DNA from: Mycolicibacterium sp. P9-22
GTDB lineage: Bacteria; Actinomycetota; Actinomycetes; Mycobacteriales; Mycobacteriaceae
Reading direction: 5' to 3'
DNA length: 64,000 nt
Assembly (NCBI RefSeq): GCF_008329585.1
Contig: NZ_NPKP01000007.1
Span: 1-64,000 of the forward strand
A program made the position numbers and the translations under genes. Positions 1 to 8,573 of this stretch are shown piece after piece; position 1 is the first letter of the stretch; the number at the start of each line of letters is the position of its first letter. The notes under the pieces were generated by a model. The model was given only the letters and a program-made list of their open reading frames with translations, was not told the DNA's origin and ran no database searches.

Positions 1-2794
1 ACTTGCCGAGCAGTGCCGCGATGGACGGTGTCATGAACGCCCGGATCACCAGCGTGTCGAACAACAGACCCAGGCCGATCGTGGTGCCCACCTGTCCGAT
101 CACCGTCAGCTCACTGACCGCCATCGAGATCATGGTGAACGCGAAGACCAGACCCGCGGCCGTCACCACCGAGCCGCTGCCACCCATGGCGCGGATGATG
201 CCGGTGTTCAGGCCGGCATGTATTTCTTCCTTCAACCGGGCGACCAGCAACAGGTTGTAGTCAGCGCCGACGGCCAGCAGGATGATCACCGACATCGGTA
301 ACACCATCCAGTGCAGCGGGATCCCGATCAGGTGCTGCCAGATCAACACGGACAGCCCGAACGCCGAGCCCAGCGAGATCGCCACCGTGCCGACGATCAC
401 CGCGGCCGCCACGATGCTGCGGGTGATGATCAGCATGATGATGAAAATCAGCCCGATGGAAGCGATTCCGGCGATGATCAGGTCCCAGTTCGCGCCTTCC
501 TGCATGTCCTTGAAGGTCGCCGCGGTGCCACCGAGATAGATCTTGGAGCCCTCCAGCGGGGTGCCCTTGATGGCCTCCTTGGCGGCCAGCTTGATGGCGT
601 CGATGCGCTGGATACCCTCAGCGCTCAGCGGATCCCCGTCATGGCTGATGATGAAGCGCACCGCATGCCCGTTGGGGGACAGGAAGTTCTTCATGCCGCG
701 CTTGAAGTCTTCGTTCTCGAAGGTTTCCGGCGGCAGGTAGAAGGAGTCGTCGTTCTGGGCGGCGTCGAAGGCCTCACCCATGGCCGACGAGTTGTCCTGC
801 ATCGCCGACATCTGATCCTGTATGCCCTTCTGGGTCTGATACATGGTCAGCATGTAGGTGCGCATGTTCTTCATCGTCGCGATCATCGAGGGCATCAGCG
901 CCACCATCTGCGGCATGAGCGCATCCAGGCGCTCCATGTCCGGGATGATGTCCTGGATACCGTCGGTCATCACGTCGATACCGTCGAGGGTGTCGAAGAT
1001 CGAGCGCAGCGCCCAGCAGCCGGGAATGTTGAAGCAGTGCGGTTCCCAGTAGAAGTAGTTGCGGATCGGGCGGAAGAAATCGTCGAAATTGCTGATGTTG
1101 TCCCGCAATTCGGCGATGTCGAGCGTCATCGTCTTCATCTTGCCGACCATGGAATGCGTCACCGCGGCCATCTGCACGGTGATGGCGCTCATCTTTTCCA
1201 TGTTGGTGATGGTCGTCAGCATGTCGTCGGCCTGCTTGAGCATGTTGGCCATCATGTCCTGCTGGTACTTCTCGTTCATCTTCTGCGTGGTGCCCTGCAT
1301 GCTGATCTGGAACGGGATCGAGGTGTGCTCGATCGGGGTTCCCTGCGGGCGGGTGATGGCCTGCACGCGGCCCACACCCTCGGTGCGGAAGATCGCCTTG
1401 GCGATCTTGTCGATCACCAGGAAGTCCGCGGAGTTACGCAGATCGTGATCGCTCTCCACCAGCAGCAGTTCGGGATTCATGCGGGCCTGCGAGAAATGCC
1501 GGTCCGCGGCCGCGTACCCCTCGTTCGCGGGCAGATCGGCGGGCAGGTATTCGCGGTCGTTGTAGTTGGTCTGATAGCCGGGCAATGCCAGCAGTCCCAC
1601 CATGGTGATGGCGATGGTGCTGACCAGGATGGGGCCGGGCCAGCGCACCACGGCCGCACCGATCTTGCGCCACCCGCGGGTGCGCATGGCCCGCTTGGGC
1701 TCCAGCGTCTTGCCGAACTTGGTGGCCACGGTGATCATCGCCGGGCCCAGCGTCAGAGCCGCGAGCACCACGGTGATCATGCCGATGGCCAGTGGGATGC
1801 CCAGGGTCACGAAGTAGGGCAGCCTGGTGAAGTGCAGGCAGAACGTCGCGCCGGCAATGGTCAGGCCCGAGCCGAGCACCACGTGCGCGGTGCCGTGGAA
1901 CATGGTGTAGTACGCGGTTTCCCGGTCCTCGCCCTCGGCGCGAGCTTCCTGATATCGGCCCAGCAGGAATATCGCGTAGTCCGTGGACGCGGCGATCGCC
2001 AGGGTCACCAACAAGCTGGTGGCGAACGTCGAGAGTCCGATGATCTCGTGATAGCCCAGGAAGGCCACCACGCCGCGGGCGGCGAGCAGTTCGAACACCA
2101 CCATGACGATGGTGATGAGCATGGTGATGAACGACCGGTAGATCAGCAGCAGCATCACGATGATGACGGTGAACGTCAGCGCCTCGATCATCCGCAGGCT
2201 GCGGTCACCGGCGATCTGCTGATCCGCTTGCAGGGCAGCGGGTCCGGTGACGAAGACCTTCAGGCCCGGCGGCGCCTGCATCCCGTAGACGATGTCCTGG
2301 ACGGCCTCGATGGACTCGTTGGCCAGCGCCTCGCCCTGGTTACCGGCGGTGTAGACCTGTACATAGGTGGACTGACCGTCGGCGCTCTGCGCGCCGGATG
2401 CGGTCAGCGGATCGCCCCAGAAATCCTGGATGTGCTGGACGTGTATCGGATCGGTCTCCAGCTTGGAGATCATCTCTTTGTAGAAGTCGCGGTCGGCTTC
2501 GTCGAGCTTGTGGTCCGCTTCCAGCACGATCATGATCGAGCTGTCGGAGTTGTACTCCTCGAACACGGTGCCGACCCGCTTGGTGGCGATCACCGACGGC
2601 GCGTTGTCCGGGCTCATCGAGACCGAGCGCATCTGCCCGACCTCTTCGAGCTGCGGGACCGAGACGTTCAGGAACCCGATGATCACCACCCAGCCGATGA
2701 TGATCGGGACGGCCAGCGTGCGAACCCACTTGGCGATCCCGCCACGATGCTGGGGCTGCGCCACCGGGATGGCGTCGGTGCGCGGTTCGGTCAT
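1..2794 (-). CDS. MmpL-family RND transporter (3' end outside window)
   Basis: Inner-membrane RND transporter of the MmpL family, which exports lipids or siderophores using proton motive force. About 931 codons are visible from ATG 2794; compared with the ~960-residue family, only the last few dozen residues should be missing. The N-terminal membrane segment is followed by a periplasmic domain, a first TM block containing STDYAIFLLGRYQE, a Met/Gln-rich coiled periplasmic stretch, and a second TM block containing GADYNLLLVARLKEE. The two Asp-Tyr pairs are the proton-relay residues of MmpL proteins. The start overlaps the mmpS stop by 4 nt (ATGA), so the pair is probably translationally coupled. 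It resembles the MmpL4/5 group; the substrate cannot be read from the sequence. Confidence 0.93.
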   Translation of the reverse strand, partial: MTEPRTDAIPVAQPQHRGGIAKWVRTLAVPIIIGWVVIIGFLNVSVPQLEEVGQMRSVSMSPDNAPSVIATKRVGTVFEEYNSDSSIMIVLEADHKLDEADRDFYKEMISKLETDPIHVQHIQDFWGDPLTASGAQSADGQSTYVQVYTAGNQGEALANESIEAVQDIVYGMQAPPGLKVFVTGPAALQADQQIAGDRSLRMIEALTFTVIIVMLLLIYRSFITMLITIVMVVFELLAARGVVAFLGYHEIIGLSTFATSLLVTLAIAASTDYAIFLLGRYQEARAEGEDRETAYYTMFHGTAHVVLGSGLTIAGATFCLHFTRLPYFVTLGIPLAIGMITVVLAALTLGPAMITVATKFGKTLEPKRAMRTRGWRKIGAAVVRWPGPILVSTIAITMVGLLALPGYQTNYNDREYLPADLPANEGYAAADRHFSQARMNPELLLVESDHDLRNSADFLVIDKIAKAIFRTEGVGRVQAITRPQGTPIEHTSIPFQISMQGTTQKMNEKYQQDMMANMLKQADDMLTTITNMEKMSAITVQMAAVTHSMVGKMKTMTLDIAELRDNISNFDDFFRPIRNYFYWEPHCFNIPGCWALRSIFDTLDGIDVMTDGIQDIIPDMERLDALMPQMVALMPSMIATMKNMRTYMLTMYQTQKGIQDQMSAMQDNSSAMGEAFDAAQNDDSFYLPPETFENEDFKRGMKNFLSPNGHAVRFIISHDGDPLSAEGIQRIDAIKLAAKEAIKGTPLEGSKIYLGGTAATFKDMQEGANWDLIIAGIASIGLIFIIMLIITRSIVAAAVIVGTVAISLGSAFGLSVLIWQHLIGIPLHWMVLPMSVIILLAVGADYNLLLVARLKEEIHAGLNTGIIRAMGGSGSVVTAAGLVFAFTMISMAVSELTVIGQVGTTIGLGLLFDTLVIRAFMTPSIAALLGK

Positions 2795-3222
2795 GCGCTC
2801 TTCACCAGGCAGTAGGTGTGCGCGCCGACGCCGTCGACGGTGCGTTCATCCTTCACCTCGTCATCGACGGTGATCCGGCACGACAGCGTGCTGCCATCAC
2901 CCTGCCCGGAGATGGTCGGGAACACCGAGGGCGCCGTCGTGCTCAGCGTGATCTCCCACGGCAGCGTCACATTGTCGGCGCGCACCGGACGGGCATCGAG
3001 GTCCATGTAGTTCACATTGGCCGTCGCCCCGGGCTCGCCCCACACCTCGTACTTGACGACCTTGGGATCGAACGGCTCGGTGTCATCGGAGGCGCTGTTC
3101 TCGGTCGAGATATAGCCCGGGCCGGTCCCGAAAAAGGTACGCACCCGCATCACGGTGAACGTCGCCACCAGGACCACCGCCACGATGACCAGGGGGATCC
3201 AGATCCGCTTCAGCACGTTCAC
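2791..3222 (-). CDS. MmpS-family membrane accessory protein
   Basis: Small partner of the adjacent MmpL transporter, 143 residues, the usual MmpS length. A single N-terminal membrane segment (about residues 6-26, RIWIPLVIVAVVLVATFTV) is followed by a periplasmic beta-rich domain with YEVWGEPGATANVNYMD and two Cys residues (SCRITVDD and TYCLVK) that could form a disulfide. MmpS proteins help assemble or load the MmpL pump. It is the first gene of a two-gene operon reading leftwards, divergent from the TetR gene at 3444. The intergenic region holds TTAGCC/GGCTAA-type repeats that may be an operator. Confidence 0.93.
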   Translation of the reverse strand: MNVLKRIWIPLVIVAVVLVATFTVMRVRTFFGTGPGYISTENSASDDTEPFDPKVVKYEVWGEPGATANVNYMDLDARPVRADNVTLPWEITLSTTAPSVFPTISGQGDGSTLSCRITVDDEVKDERTVDGVGAHTYCLVKSA

Positions 3223-3264
3223 CGCTGGGACGCCATTCGCCTGTTTGGCCTTTCACATAGCCTT

Positions 3265-3300
3265 GCTAACCGACTGCGGTCAGGTTAGCCACACGGCTAA
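3265..3300. promoter_or_regulatory. Inverted repeats between mmpS and tetR (candidate operator)
   Basis: The 221-bp divergent intergenic region contains GCTAACC (3265-3271) facing GGTTAGC (3283-3289), and an overlapping TTAGCC (3285-3290) facing GGCTAA (3295-3300). Such nested repeats next to a divergent TetR gene fit an operator controlling mmpS-mmpL and tetR. The half-site GGTTAGC also resembles part of an IdeR iron box, but the full 19-bp IdeR palindrome is absent. Confidence 0.45.
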
Positions 3301-3443
3301 GCTAGTACAAGTCGCACGGCTAGAAAATGTGACGCGGACAACTTATCGACCGCGTGGCGTCCCCCGACATGTCACAGTGTCCGGAATGTGGTGTCGGTGA
3401 GCAAGTGCAATACGTCGGTGACCGAGTCAACGAAGGAGGGACG

Positions 3444-4031
3444 ATGGCCAAGCCGGTATCGCAGCGCGGGTTCGCGCGCGAGCGGGTGATCGAGGCCTCG
3501 CTGTCCCTTTTCGCCGAGCGCGGCGTCAACGGCACGTCGCTGCAGATGATCGCCGACCACCTTGGCGTGCGGAAAGCCGCCATCTACTACCAGTTCCACA
3601 CCAAGGACGACATCGTGCTGGCGGTGGTCCGGCCCGTCTTCGACGATATGGCGCGGCTGGTTCGCATCGCCGAGTCCATCGCCTCCCCCGACTCCCGCCG
3701 CGACGCGACCATCAGCGGTTTCGTCGAGCTCGCCGTACGCCATCGCCGTATCGGGTCGCTGTTCTACGGCGATCCCGCGGTGATCTCCCTGGTGCAGTCG
3801 CATCAGGAATTCGAGGAGATCTCCAACAGCCTGCGCGAACTCCTCATCGGCGCCGCCCACGACATCGGCACCCGCGTCGCGATCGCCATGATCACCGCTG
3901 GAGTCTTCGGGAGCACCGCCGAGCCGCATCTGCAGGACGTCTGCGACGCAGATCTGCACCGGGTCCTGCTGGACTGCGCACAGAACCTGCTGCATTCACC
4001 GCACTCAGCCGGCGCCCGCCTCAGCGGGTAG
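3444..4031 (+). CDS. TetR-family transcriptional regulator
   Basis: TetR-type repressor of 195 residues. The start ATG 3444 is chosen because GAAGGAGGG lies 4-12 nt upstream and the HTH begins shortly afterwards; a longer in-frame extension upstream lacks homologous character. The helix-turn-helix region is TSLQMIADHLGVRKAAIYYQF, preceded by SLSLFAERGVNG. The C-terminal ligand domain is unremarkable. It is divergent from mmpS-mmpL and is the best candidate for their regulator. Its 3' end overlaps the convergent secreted-protein gene by 27 nt. Confidence 0.9.
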   Translation: MAKPVSQRGFARERVIEASLSLFAERGVNGTSLQMIADHLGVRKAAIYYQFHTKDDIVLAVVRPVFDDMARLVRIAESIASPDSRRDATISGFVELAVRHRRIGSLFYGDPAVISLVQSHQEFEEISNSLRELLIGAAHDIGTRVAIAMITAGVFGSTAEPHLQDVCDADLHRVLLDCAQNLLHSPHSAGARLSG

Positions 4032-4559
4032 CGGGGGCGGCAGCGGCGTCGTCGAAGTCCGCGTCGTCGAAGTCTGGGTGGTCGAAGTCTGGGTGGTCGA
4101 GGTCTGGGTCGCGGTGGTGACCGCACTTGTACCCCCGGAGGTGTGCACATCGAGCAGCGGCTCGTCCCGGATCACCTCGTCCCCCGAGCTCACCACCAGC
4201 GACTCGGTGGTCACGGTGTAGGACAGCCCGTCGTTCTCCGCCACATATCCGTCACCGTTCGACGTGGCCGGCAGCACCAACCGTGCCCCGTCGCGCACCC
4301 GAACGCCGCGGTACTGGAAGCTGCCGTCGGACTGTTCGCAGATCGCGATCCGCGATGTCTCGGTGCTGCCGAAGATGACGGCGGTGGCCGGGGACGCGCA
4401 GCGCGCGGTGGATTCGAGGTAGCCCTGACTGTCGGATTCCGGCGCGGCATCGGCCGAGGCCGACAGCACGAGCACGGTGGCGCCCGCCGCCGCGGCCACG
4501 GCCAGAGCGACCGCCAGGCGGCGTGACGGGTGGGCGGTGGAAGATCCTGGAGCAGACAT
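4005..4559 (-). CDS. Secreted/exported protein with C-terminal Thr-rich repeats
   Basis: Unrecognised 184-residue exported protein. ATG 4559 places an Arg pair before a hydrophobic stretch (LAVALAVAAAAGATVLVL) and an Ala-rich SADAA site suited to signal peptidase I cleavage; the longer upstream reading frame adds a non-signal-like extension. The mature part has two Cys residues and a beta-like body ending in a low-complexity tail of four TSTT units (TQTSTTQTSTTRTSTT) followed by PLPPPLP. The tail could be O-glycosylated or span the cell wall; this is inference. The repeat is encoded by 15-bp tandem units. Function unknown. Confidence 0.75.
   Translation of the reverse strand: MSAPGSSTAHPSRRLAVALAVAAAAGATVLVLSASADAAPESDSQGYLESTARCASPATAVIFGSTETSRIAICEQSDGSFQYRGVRVRDGARLVLPATSNGDGYVAENDGLSYTVTTESLVVSSGDEVIRDEPLLDVHTSGGTSAVTTATQTSTTQTSTTQTSTTRTSTTPLPPPLPAEAGAG
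4051..4110. repeat. Four tandem 15-bp units coding a (Q/R)TSTT repeat
   Basis: Units at 4051, 4066, 4081 and 4096. The middle two (GTCGAAGTCTGGGTG) are identical and the outer two differ at one or a few bases. They encode the Thr-rich tail of the minus-strand exported protein and keep its frame, so copy number could vary between strains without breaking the gene. Confidence 0.85.
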
Positions 4560-4648
4560 CGATTCCAGCTGACCACGACCACGGCAGGTACTGCCACCGG
4601 TGATGCCGACCCGTGATGATTTCGCGCCCGTGGCGCAGTCTGTCTGGT

Positions 4649-5461
4649 ATGACCACACGCACAGCACTCATCACCGGCGGCGCACGCGGGCAGGGCCGCG
4701 CGCACGCGATCGCCCTCGCCCGGGCGGGCGCCGACATCGTGTTCTGCGATATCGCCGCCCAGATCGAAGAAGTCGACTACCAACTCCCCACCCCCGCCGA
4801 CGTTCGGGACACGGTCCGCGCCGTCGAGGCGACCGGCAGGGGATGCGTCGCGCTCACCGCCGACGTTCGGGACCTGAGCGACATGCAGGCGGTCGCCGAT
4901 GCCGCCTTCGACCGCTTCGGGCGCCTCGACATCGTCATCGCGAACGCCGGGATCGCCAGCGGCTCCCCGCTCGCATCCATGTCCGAGCAGCGCTGGCGCA
5001 CCATGATCGACGTCAACCTCACCGGCGTCTTCAACACCTTCCGCGCGGTACTGCCGCGGCTCATCGAGCAGGGCACCGGCGGGCGGCTGATCGCCACCGC
5101 ATCCAGCGTCGCGACCACCGGCGCCCGCGATGCCGCCCACTACGCGGCGGCCAAGGCCGGTGTCGTCGCGCTGGTGCGGTCGCTGTCCTACGAGGTCGCC
5201 GAGCACGGCATCACCGTCAATGCCCTGCTGCCCTCCGGCGTGGACACTCCGATGATCCACAATCCGATGACCTACCGGACCATCCGGCCCGACCTGGCCG
5301 ACCCGGGGCGCGCCGACGTCGAGGAGGTCTTCGCCAAGGGCCGCCCCCGGCCCGGGCTGCTGGAACCCGAGGACGTCGCCAACGCGGTGCTCTACCTGGT
5401 GTCGGATCAAGGACGGCTGCGCTCCGGTGACACCCTGACCCTGTCCAACGGATTGGATTGA
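4649..5461 (+). CDS. Mycofactocin-type SDR family oxidoreductase
   Basis: Short-chain dehydrogenase of 270 residues. ATG 4649 directly precedes the Rossmann strand TRTALITGGARGQGRAHA. After strand beta-2 it carries the insert CDIAAQIEEVDYQLPTP followed by DTVRAVEATGR, typical of the mycofactocin-associated SDR subfamily, in which NAD(H) is not readily exchanged and the redox cofactor mycofactocin is the electron acceptor. The IANAG motif and the Ser (TASS), YAAAK Tyr and Lys catalytic residues are present. Members oxidise alcohols; the substrate is unknown here. It stands alone between unrelated genes. Confidence 0.9.
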   Translation: MTTRTALITGGARGQGRAHAIALARAGADIVFCDIAAQIEEVDYQLPTPADVRDTVRAVEATGRGCVALTADVRDLSDMQAVADAAFDRFGRLDIVIANAGIASGSPLASMSEQRWRTMIDVNLTGVFNTFRAVLPRLIEQGTGGRLIATASSVATTGARDAAHYAAAKAGVVALVRSLSYEVAEHGITVNALLPSGVDTPMIHNPMTYRTIRPDLADPGRADVEEVFAKGRPRPGLLEPEDVANAVLYLVSDQGRLRSGDTLTLSNGLD

Positions 5462-5469
5462 GCAGCAAC

Positions 5470-6966
5470 CTATTCCGGGTCACCGTATTCGTCGAACCAG
5501 TACGCCAGTTTGCCCCGGCGGCTGACCGCTCGCAGCCGCGCCTCCGCGGCGGCGCGCATCGTGCTGGTGGTGACGATCAGCAACTCATCACCGGTGGCCA
5601 GCCGGGTGTCGGGCAGCGGCACGAAGGTGTGGCCGTCGCGGATGATCAACGTGATCACCGCCGGGTCGGGCAGCCGCAGCTCCAAGATCGTCACATTGTG
5701 CAGACGCGACGGTGACTGCACCTTCATGGTCAGTAGTTCGGCGTCCAGGACGTCCAGCGGCGCCGCCTCCACCTGGATCTCGCGGGTGGCCTCCCCGCCG
5801 GTCAGGCCCAGCAGCCGGGCCATCAGGTGCAGGCTCGGTGCCTGAATCAGCGTGAAGATCACCACCAGGATGAAGACGATGTTGAGCAGCCGCGAGCTAC
5901 CCGCCACCCCGGCGACGATCGGGAAGGTCGCCAGCACGATGGGCACCGCACCGCGCAGACCGGCCCAGGACAGGAAGAGCTGTTCGCGGAACGCGATGCC
6001 GAACCCGACAAGCGACGCCGCCACCGACACCGGCCGGGCCACCAGGAGCAGGATCGTCCCGATGATGATCGCCGGCACGATGTCACGGGGTAGTTCGCTC
6101 GGATCGACCAGCAGACCGAGCAGCACGAAGAGCCCGATCTGAGCCAGCCAGCCGAGTCCTTCGGCGAAGGACCGAGTCGTCGAGCGGTGCGGCAGACCCG
6201 AATTGGCCAGCACCACCGCGGCGAGATAGGCGGCCAGGAATCCGCTGCCGTGCAGGCTGCCCGCGGTGGCGAACGCCACCACACCGAGACCGAAGGTGGC
6301 GATCGGGTACAGGCCGGACGCCGGCAGGGCGATGCTCCGCAGGGTGAGCGCGCCCAAAAAGCCGACCCCCAAACCGATCACGGCACCGGCCACCAGTTCG
6401 AAGACGATCCCGCCGAGCGCGCCGGCCGGTTCGAACACGAACGGCACCACACTGAACATCAGCACCAAAATCACCGCGGGTGCGTCGTTGAACCCGGACT
6501 CAGCCTCCAACAGCCCGGCCAGCCGCCGCGGCAGCGGGAGCACCCGCAGCACCGAAAACACGGCCGCCGCATCGGTCGAGGACACGATCGCACCCAGCAG
6601 CAGTGCGAGCTGCCAGTCGAAGCCGAGCAGGAAGTGCGCGGCGGCAGCGGTGATCAGGGTGCTCACCACCACGCCGACGGTGGCCAGTGCTCCCGCGGGC
6701 GCAAGAACCTTGCGGATATCGGAATACCTGGTGGTCAAACCGCCTTCGATGAGGATCACCGCGAGCGCGGCGGTGCACACATTGCGGGCGATCTCCACGT
6801 TGTCGAAGTCCAGGCCCAGCCCGTCCTCACCGAGCACCACCCCGACCAGCAGGAAGAACAGCAGGGCGGGAAAGCCGACGCGCGTCGCGACCCGGGTGCC
6901 GACGATGCTCGCGAGCAGCACGAGGCCGCCGATCAGCATCGCCAGGTAGAGCTGGTGCAACGTCAT
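5470..6966 (-). CDS. Cation/proton antiporter, CPA1 (CvrA/NhaP2-like) with TrkA-C domain
   Basis: Membrane K+ or Na+/H+ antiporter of 498 residues. Around twelve hydrophobic helices fill residues 1-390, including SSTDAAAVFSVLRVLPLPRR, the acidic ion-binding segment of CPA1 antiporters, and SGFNDAPAVILVL. The C-terminal ~100 residues form a cytoplasmic TrkA-C-like domain (NVTILELRLPDPAVITLII ... TGDELLIVTT) expected to bind a nucleotide regulator. It is divergent, across 22 nt, from a TrkA/RCK protein, which suggests joint control of potassium homeostasis. Start ATG 6966. Confidence 0.92.
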   Translation of the reverse strand: MTLHQLYLAMLIGGLVLLASIVGTRVATRVGFPALLFFLLVGVVLGEDGLGLDFDNVEIARNVCTAALAVILIEGGLTTRYSDIRKVLAPAGALATVGVVVSTLITAAAAHFLLGFDWQLALLLGAIVSSTDAAAVFSVLRVLPLPRRLAGLLEAESGFNDAPAVILVLMFSVVPFVFEPAGALGGIVFELVAGAVIGLGVGFLGALTLRSIALPASGLYPIATFGLGVVAFATAGSLHGSGFLAAYLAAVVLANSGLPHRSTTRSFAEGLGWLAQIGLFVLLGLLVDPSELPRDIVPAIIIGTILLLVARPVSVAASLVGFGIAFREQLFLSWAGLRGAVPIVLATFPIVAGVAGSSRLLNIVFILVVIFTLIQAPSLHLMARLLGLTGGEATREIQVEAAPLDVLDAELLTMKVQSPSRLHNVTILELRLPDPAVITLIIRDGHTFVPLPDTRLATGDELLIVTTSTMRAAAEARLRAVSRRGKLAYWFDEYGDPE

Positions 6967-6988
6967 AGAGTTAAGTCAAGATAGCCCG

Positions 6989-7678
6989 ATGGCAGTGCGC
7001 AAGATGCGGATCGGGATAGCGGGCGCCGGTAATGTCGGCCGCTCCGTCGCGCGCGAACTGCTCGAATACGGTCACAAGGTACTGCTCATCGAACGCGAGC
7101 GGAGGCGCTTCGAGCCGCACACCGTTCCCGGCGCGGACTGGTTGCTCGCCGACGCCTGCGAGCTGTCCGCGCTGCAAGAGGCCGGGGCGCAGACCTGCGA
7201 TGTGATGATCGCCGCGACCGGCGACGACAAGGCCAACCTGGTCGTCGGCCTGCTCGCCAAGACCGAATTCGGGGTGCGGCGGGTGGTGGCACGCATCAAC
7301 GATGTCGACAACCAGTGGCTGTTCAGCCAGGCCTGGGGCATCGACGTGGCGGTGTCGACGCCGGGCGCGCTGGCCGCCGGTATCGAGGGCGCGATCGACG
7401 TCGGCCATCTCGTCCGGTTGATGGGCCTGCGCGAGGGCCGCGCCAATCTGACCAAACTGACTCTGCCCGAGGATAATTCGCTCGTCGGCCAGCGGGTCGA
7501 TCAGCTGGATCTGCCCGTCAACACCGCTCTGGTGACGCTGCTGCGCGGTGACCAGGTGCTGGTCCCCCGCCCCGAGGACGTTTTCCGGGCCGGTGATGAG
7601 CTGCTCCTGATCGCCGACAGCGCATTGCCCGACGCGGTCATCACTTCGCCTCGGCGACCGGGCCGAACAGGTTACTGA
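6989..7678 (+). CDS. TrkA-family potassium uptake regulator (RCK protein)
   Basis: Cytoplasmic NAD-binding regulator of potassium transport, 229 residues. The RCK-N Rossmann domain begins MRIGIAGAGNVGRSVAREL (GxGxxG) and includes IAATGDDKANLVVGLLAK. The C-terminal RCK-C domain runs from about residue 150 (LPEDNSLVGQRVDQL ... FRAGDELLLIAD). It resembles the CeoB/CeoC pair of M. tuberculosis. Its divergent neighbour is a CPA1 antiporter with its own TrkA-C domain, so the two may form a regulated system. ATG 6989 or an internal ATG at 7004 could start translation. Confidence 0.9.
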   Translation: MAVRKMRIGIAGAGNVGRSVARELLEYGHKVLLIERERRRFEPHTVPGADWLLADACELSALQEAGAQTCDVMIAATGDDKANLVVGLLAKTEFGVRRVVARINDVDNQWLFSQAWGIDVAVSTPGALAAGIEGAIDVGHLVRLMGLREGRANLTKLTLPEDNSLVGQRVDQLDLPVNTALVTLLRGDQVLVPRPEDVFRAGDELLLIADSALPDAVITSPRRPGRTGY

Positions 7679-8572
7679 TCAGCGTGTCGACGTCGTATGA
7701 GTTTGGTATGAGTCGTTCATTAGTGATCCAGTCGCTGACAGCCAGTCGGCGACGTTACGGATGTAATCCTTGAACGCGTGCAGCGGATACGGATCGTCTT
7801 TGATCCCGCTACCGGGCGGCTCGGTGACGAAATCCGGTGCTCCCAGGTCGATGTCCCAGTTGTAGTCGGCGAAGTGGTGGAACGTGGACGCCGCCAGCGC
7901 CCGGCCCAGCTTCCGGCCGTCGGGAGCTTTCTCGCCGTCGAGCAGGACCGCGAGGTTGAACCGACGGCCGGTGTGAGTGCTACGTCCCTGCGCCAGCACG
8001 CTGGCATGCGGGCCGTCAGCCGATACCGCGCCCTCATGCGGATGCGCGGGAAACCATTCGATGCGCCCACTGCGGGTCTGCGCGGTACGTAGCAACTCGT
8101 GTACGGGGTCACTGCTGAGCACCGGCTGATAGTCACCGTTGGCACCGGAATGATAATTGGGCCAGGCGATATCGGGGTTGTCCTGGTCATCGCACAGCGC
8201 CGCCGGATCGTCCACCGTGTGGTGGAACTGGTTGACCGCGCCGAGTGATCCGAGTTGCAGCAGGCAGCAACCCAGGTCCTGGTGATCGCGGGCGGTGAGC
8301 ACTCCACCGCCGTTGTGCCGGAACCGCACGATCGCCTCGGCATCGGCGGCGCTGAGCCCGTCGCCGACATCCACCGCCATCAGCCACACCTGATCGAAGC
8401 CGAGCGTGTCGACGTGGCTCAGAACGGGATCATCCTCGGCGCCGTCCACCCGGTTCCGCGCCATGACGTGATGCCCGGCGTCGCGCAGCTCCCGGGCCAG
8501 CAGCGAGAAGCGGCTGATGTCCCAGTCGTCCGGGTTCTCCGCGATGGTGGTCTGGAGCAGGATTTTCGCCAT
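7679..8572 (-). CDS. Conserved hypothetical protein, possible ThuA/GATase-like fold
   Basis: 297 residues starting MAKILLQTTIAEN at ATG 8572, which lies one nucleotide past the stop of the upstream NAD(P)H-binding protein gene (8574), so the two are probably co-translated. I do not recognise a named family. The N-terminal strand, GGGVLTARDHQDLGCCLL and STFHHFADYNWD are reminiscent of ThuA-like proteins with a class I amidotransferase fold, but no catalytic Cys-His dyad is evident. No signal or membrane segment. The stop abuts that of the convergent TrkA-like gene with no gap. Confidence 0.75.
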   Translation of the reverse strand: MAKILLQTTIAENPDDWDISRFSLLARELRDAGHHVMARNRVDGAEDDPVLSHVDTLGFDQVWLMAVDVGDGLSAADAEAIVRFRHNGGGVLTARDHQDLGCCLLQLGSLGAVNQFHHTVDDPAALCDDQDNPDIAWPNYHSGANGDYQPVLSSDPVHELLRTAQTRSGRIEWFPAHPHEGAVSADGPHASVLAQGRSTHTGRRFNLAVLLDGEKAPDGRKLGRALAASTFHHFADYNWDIDLGAPDFVTEPPGSGIKDDPYPLHAFKDYIRNVADWLSATGSLMNDSYQTHTTSTR

Positions 8573-8573
8573 G

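Noticed and set aside
311..2815. Long plus-strand open frame (834 codons)
   Set aside because: It is the antisense shadow of the mmpL gene: its translation is His/Arg/Asp-rich low-complexity, while the minus strand gives a full MmpL protein.
3265..3300. IdeR iron box upstream of mmpS
   Set aside because: Only a half-site (GGTTAGC) is present; the full 19-bp palindrome TTAGGTTAGSCTAACCTAA is not.
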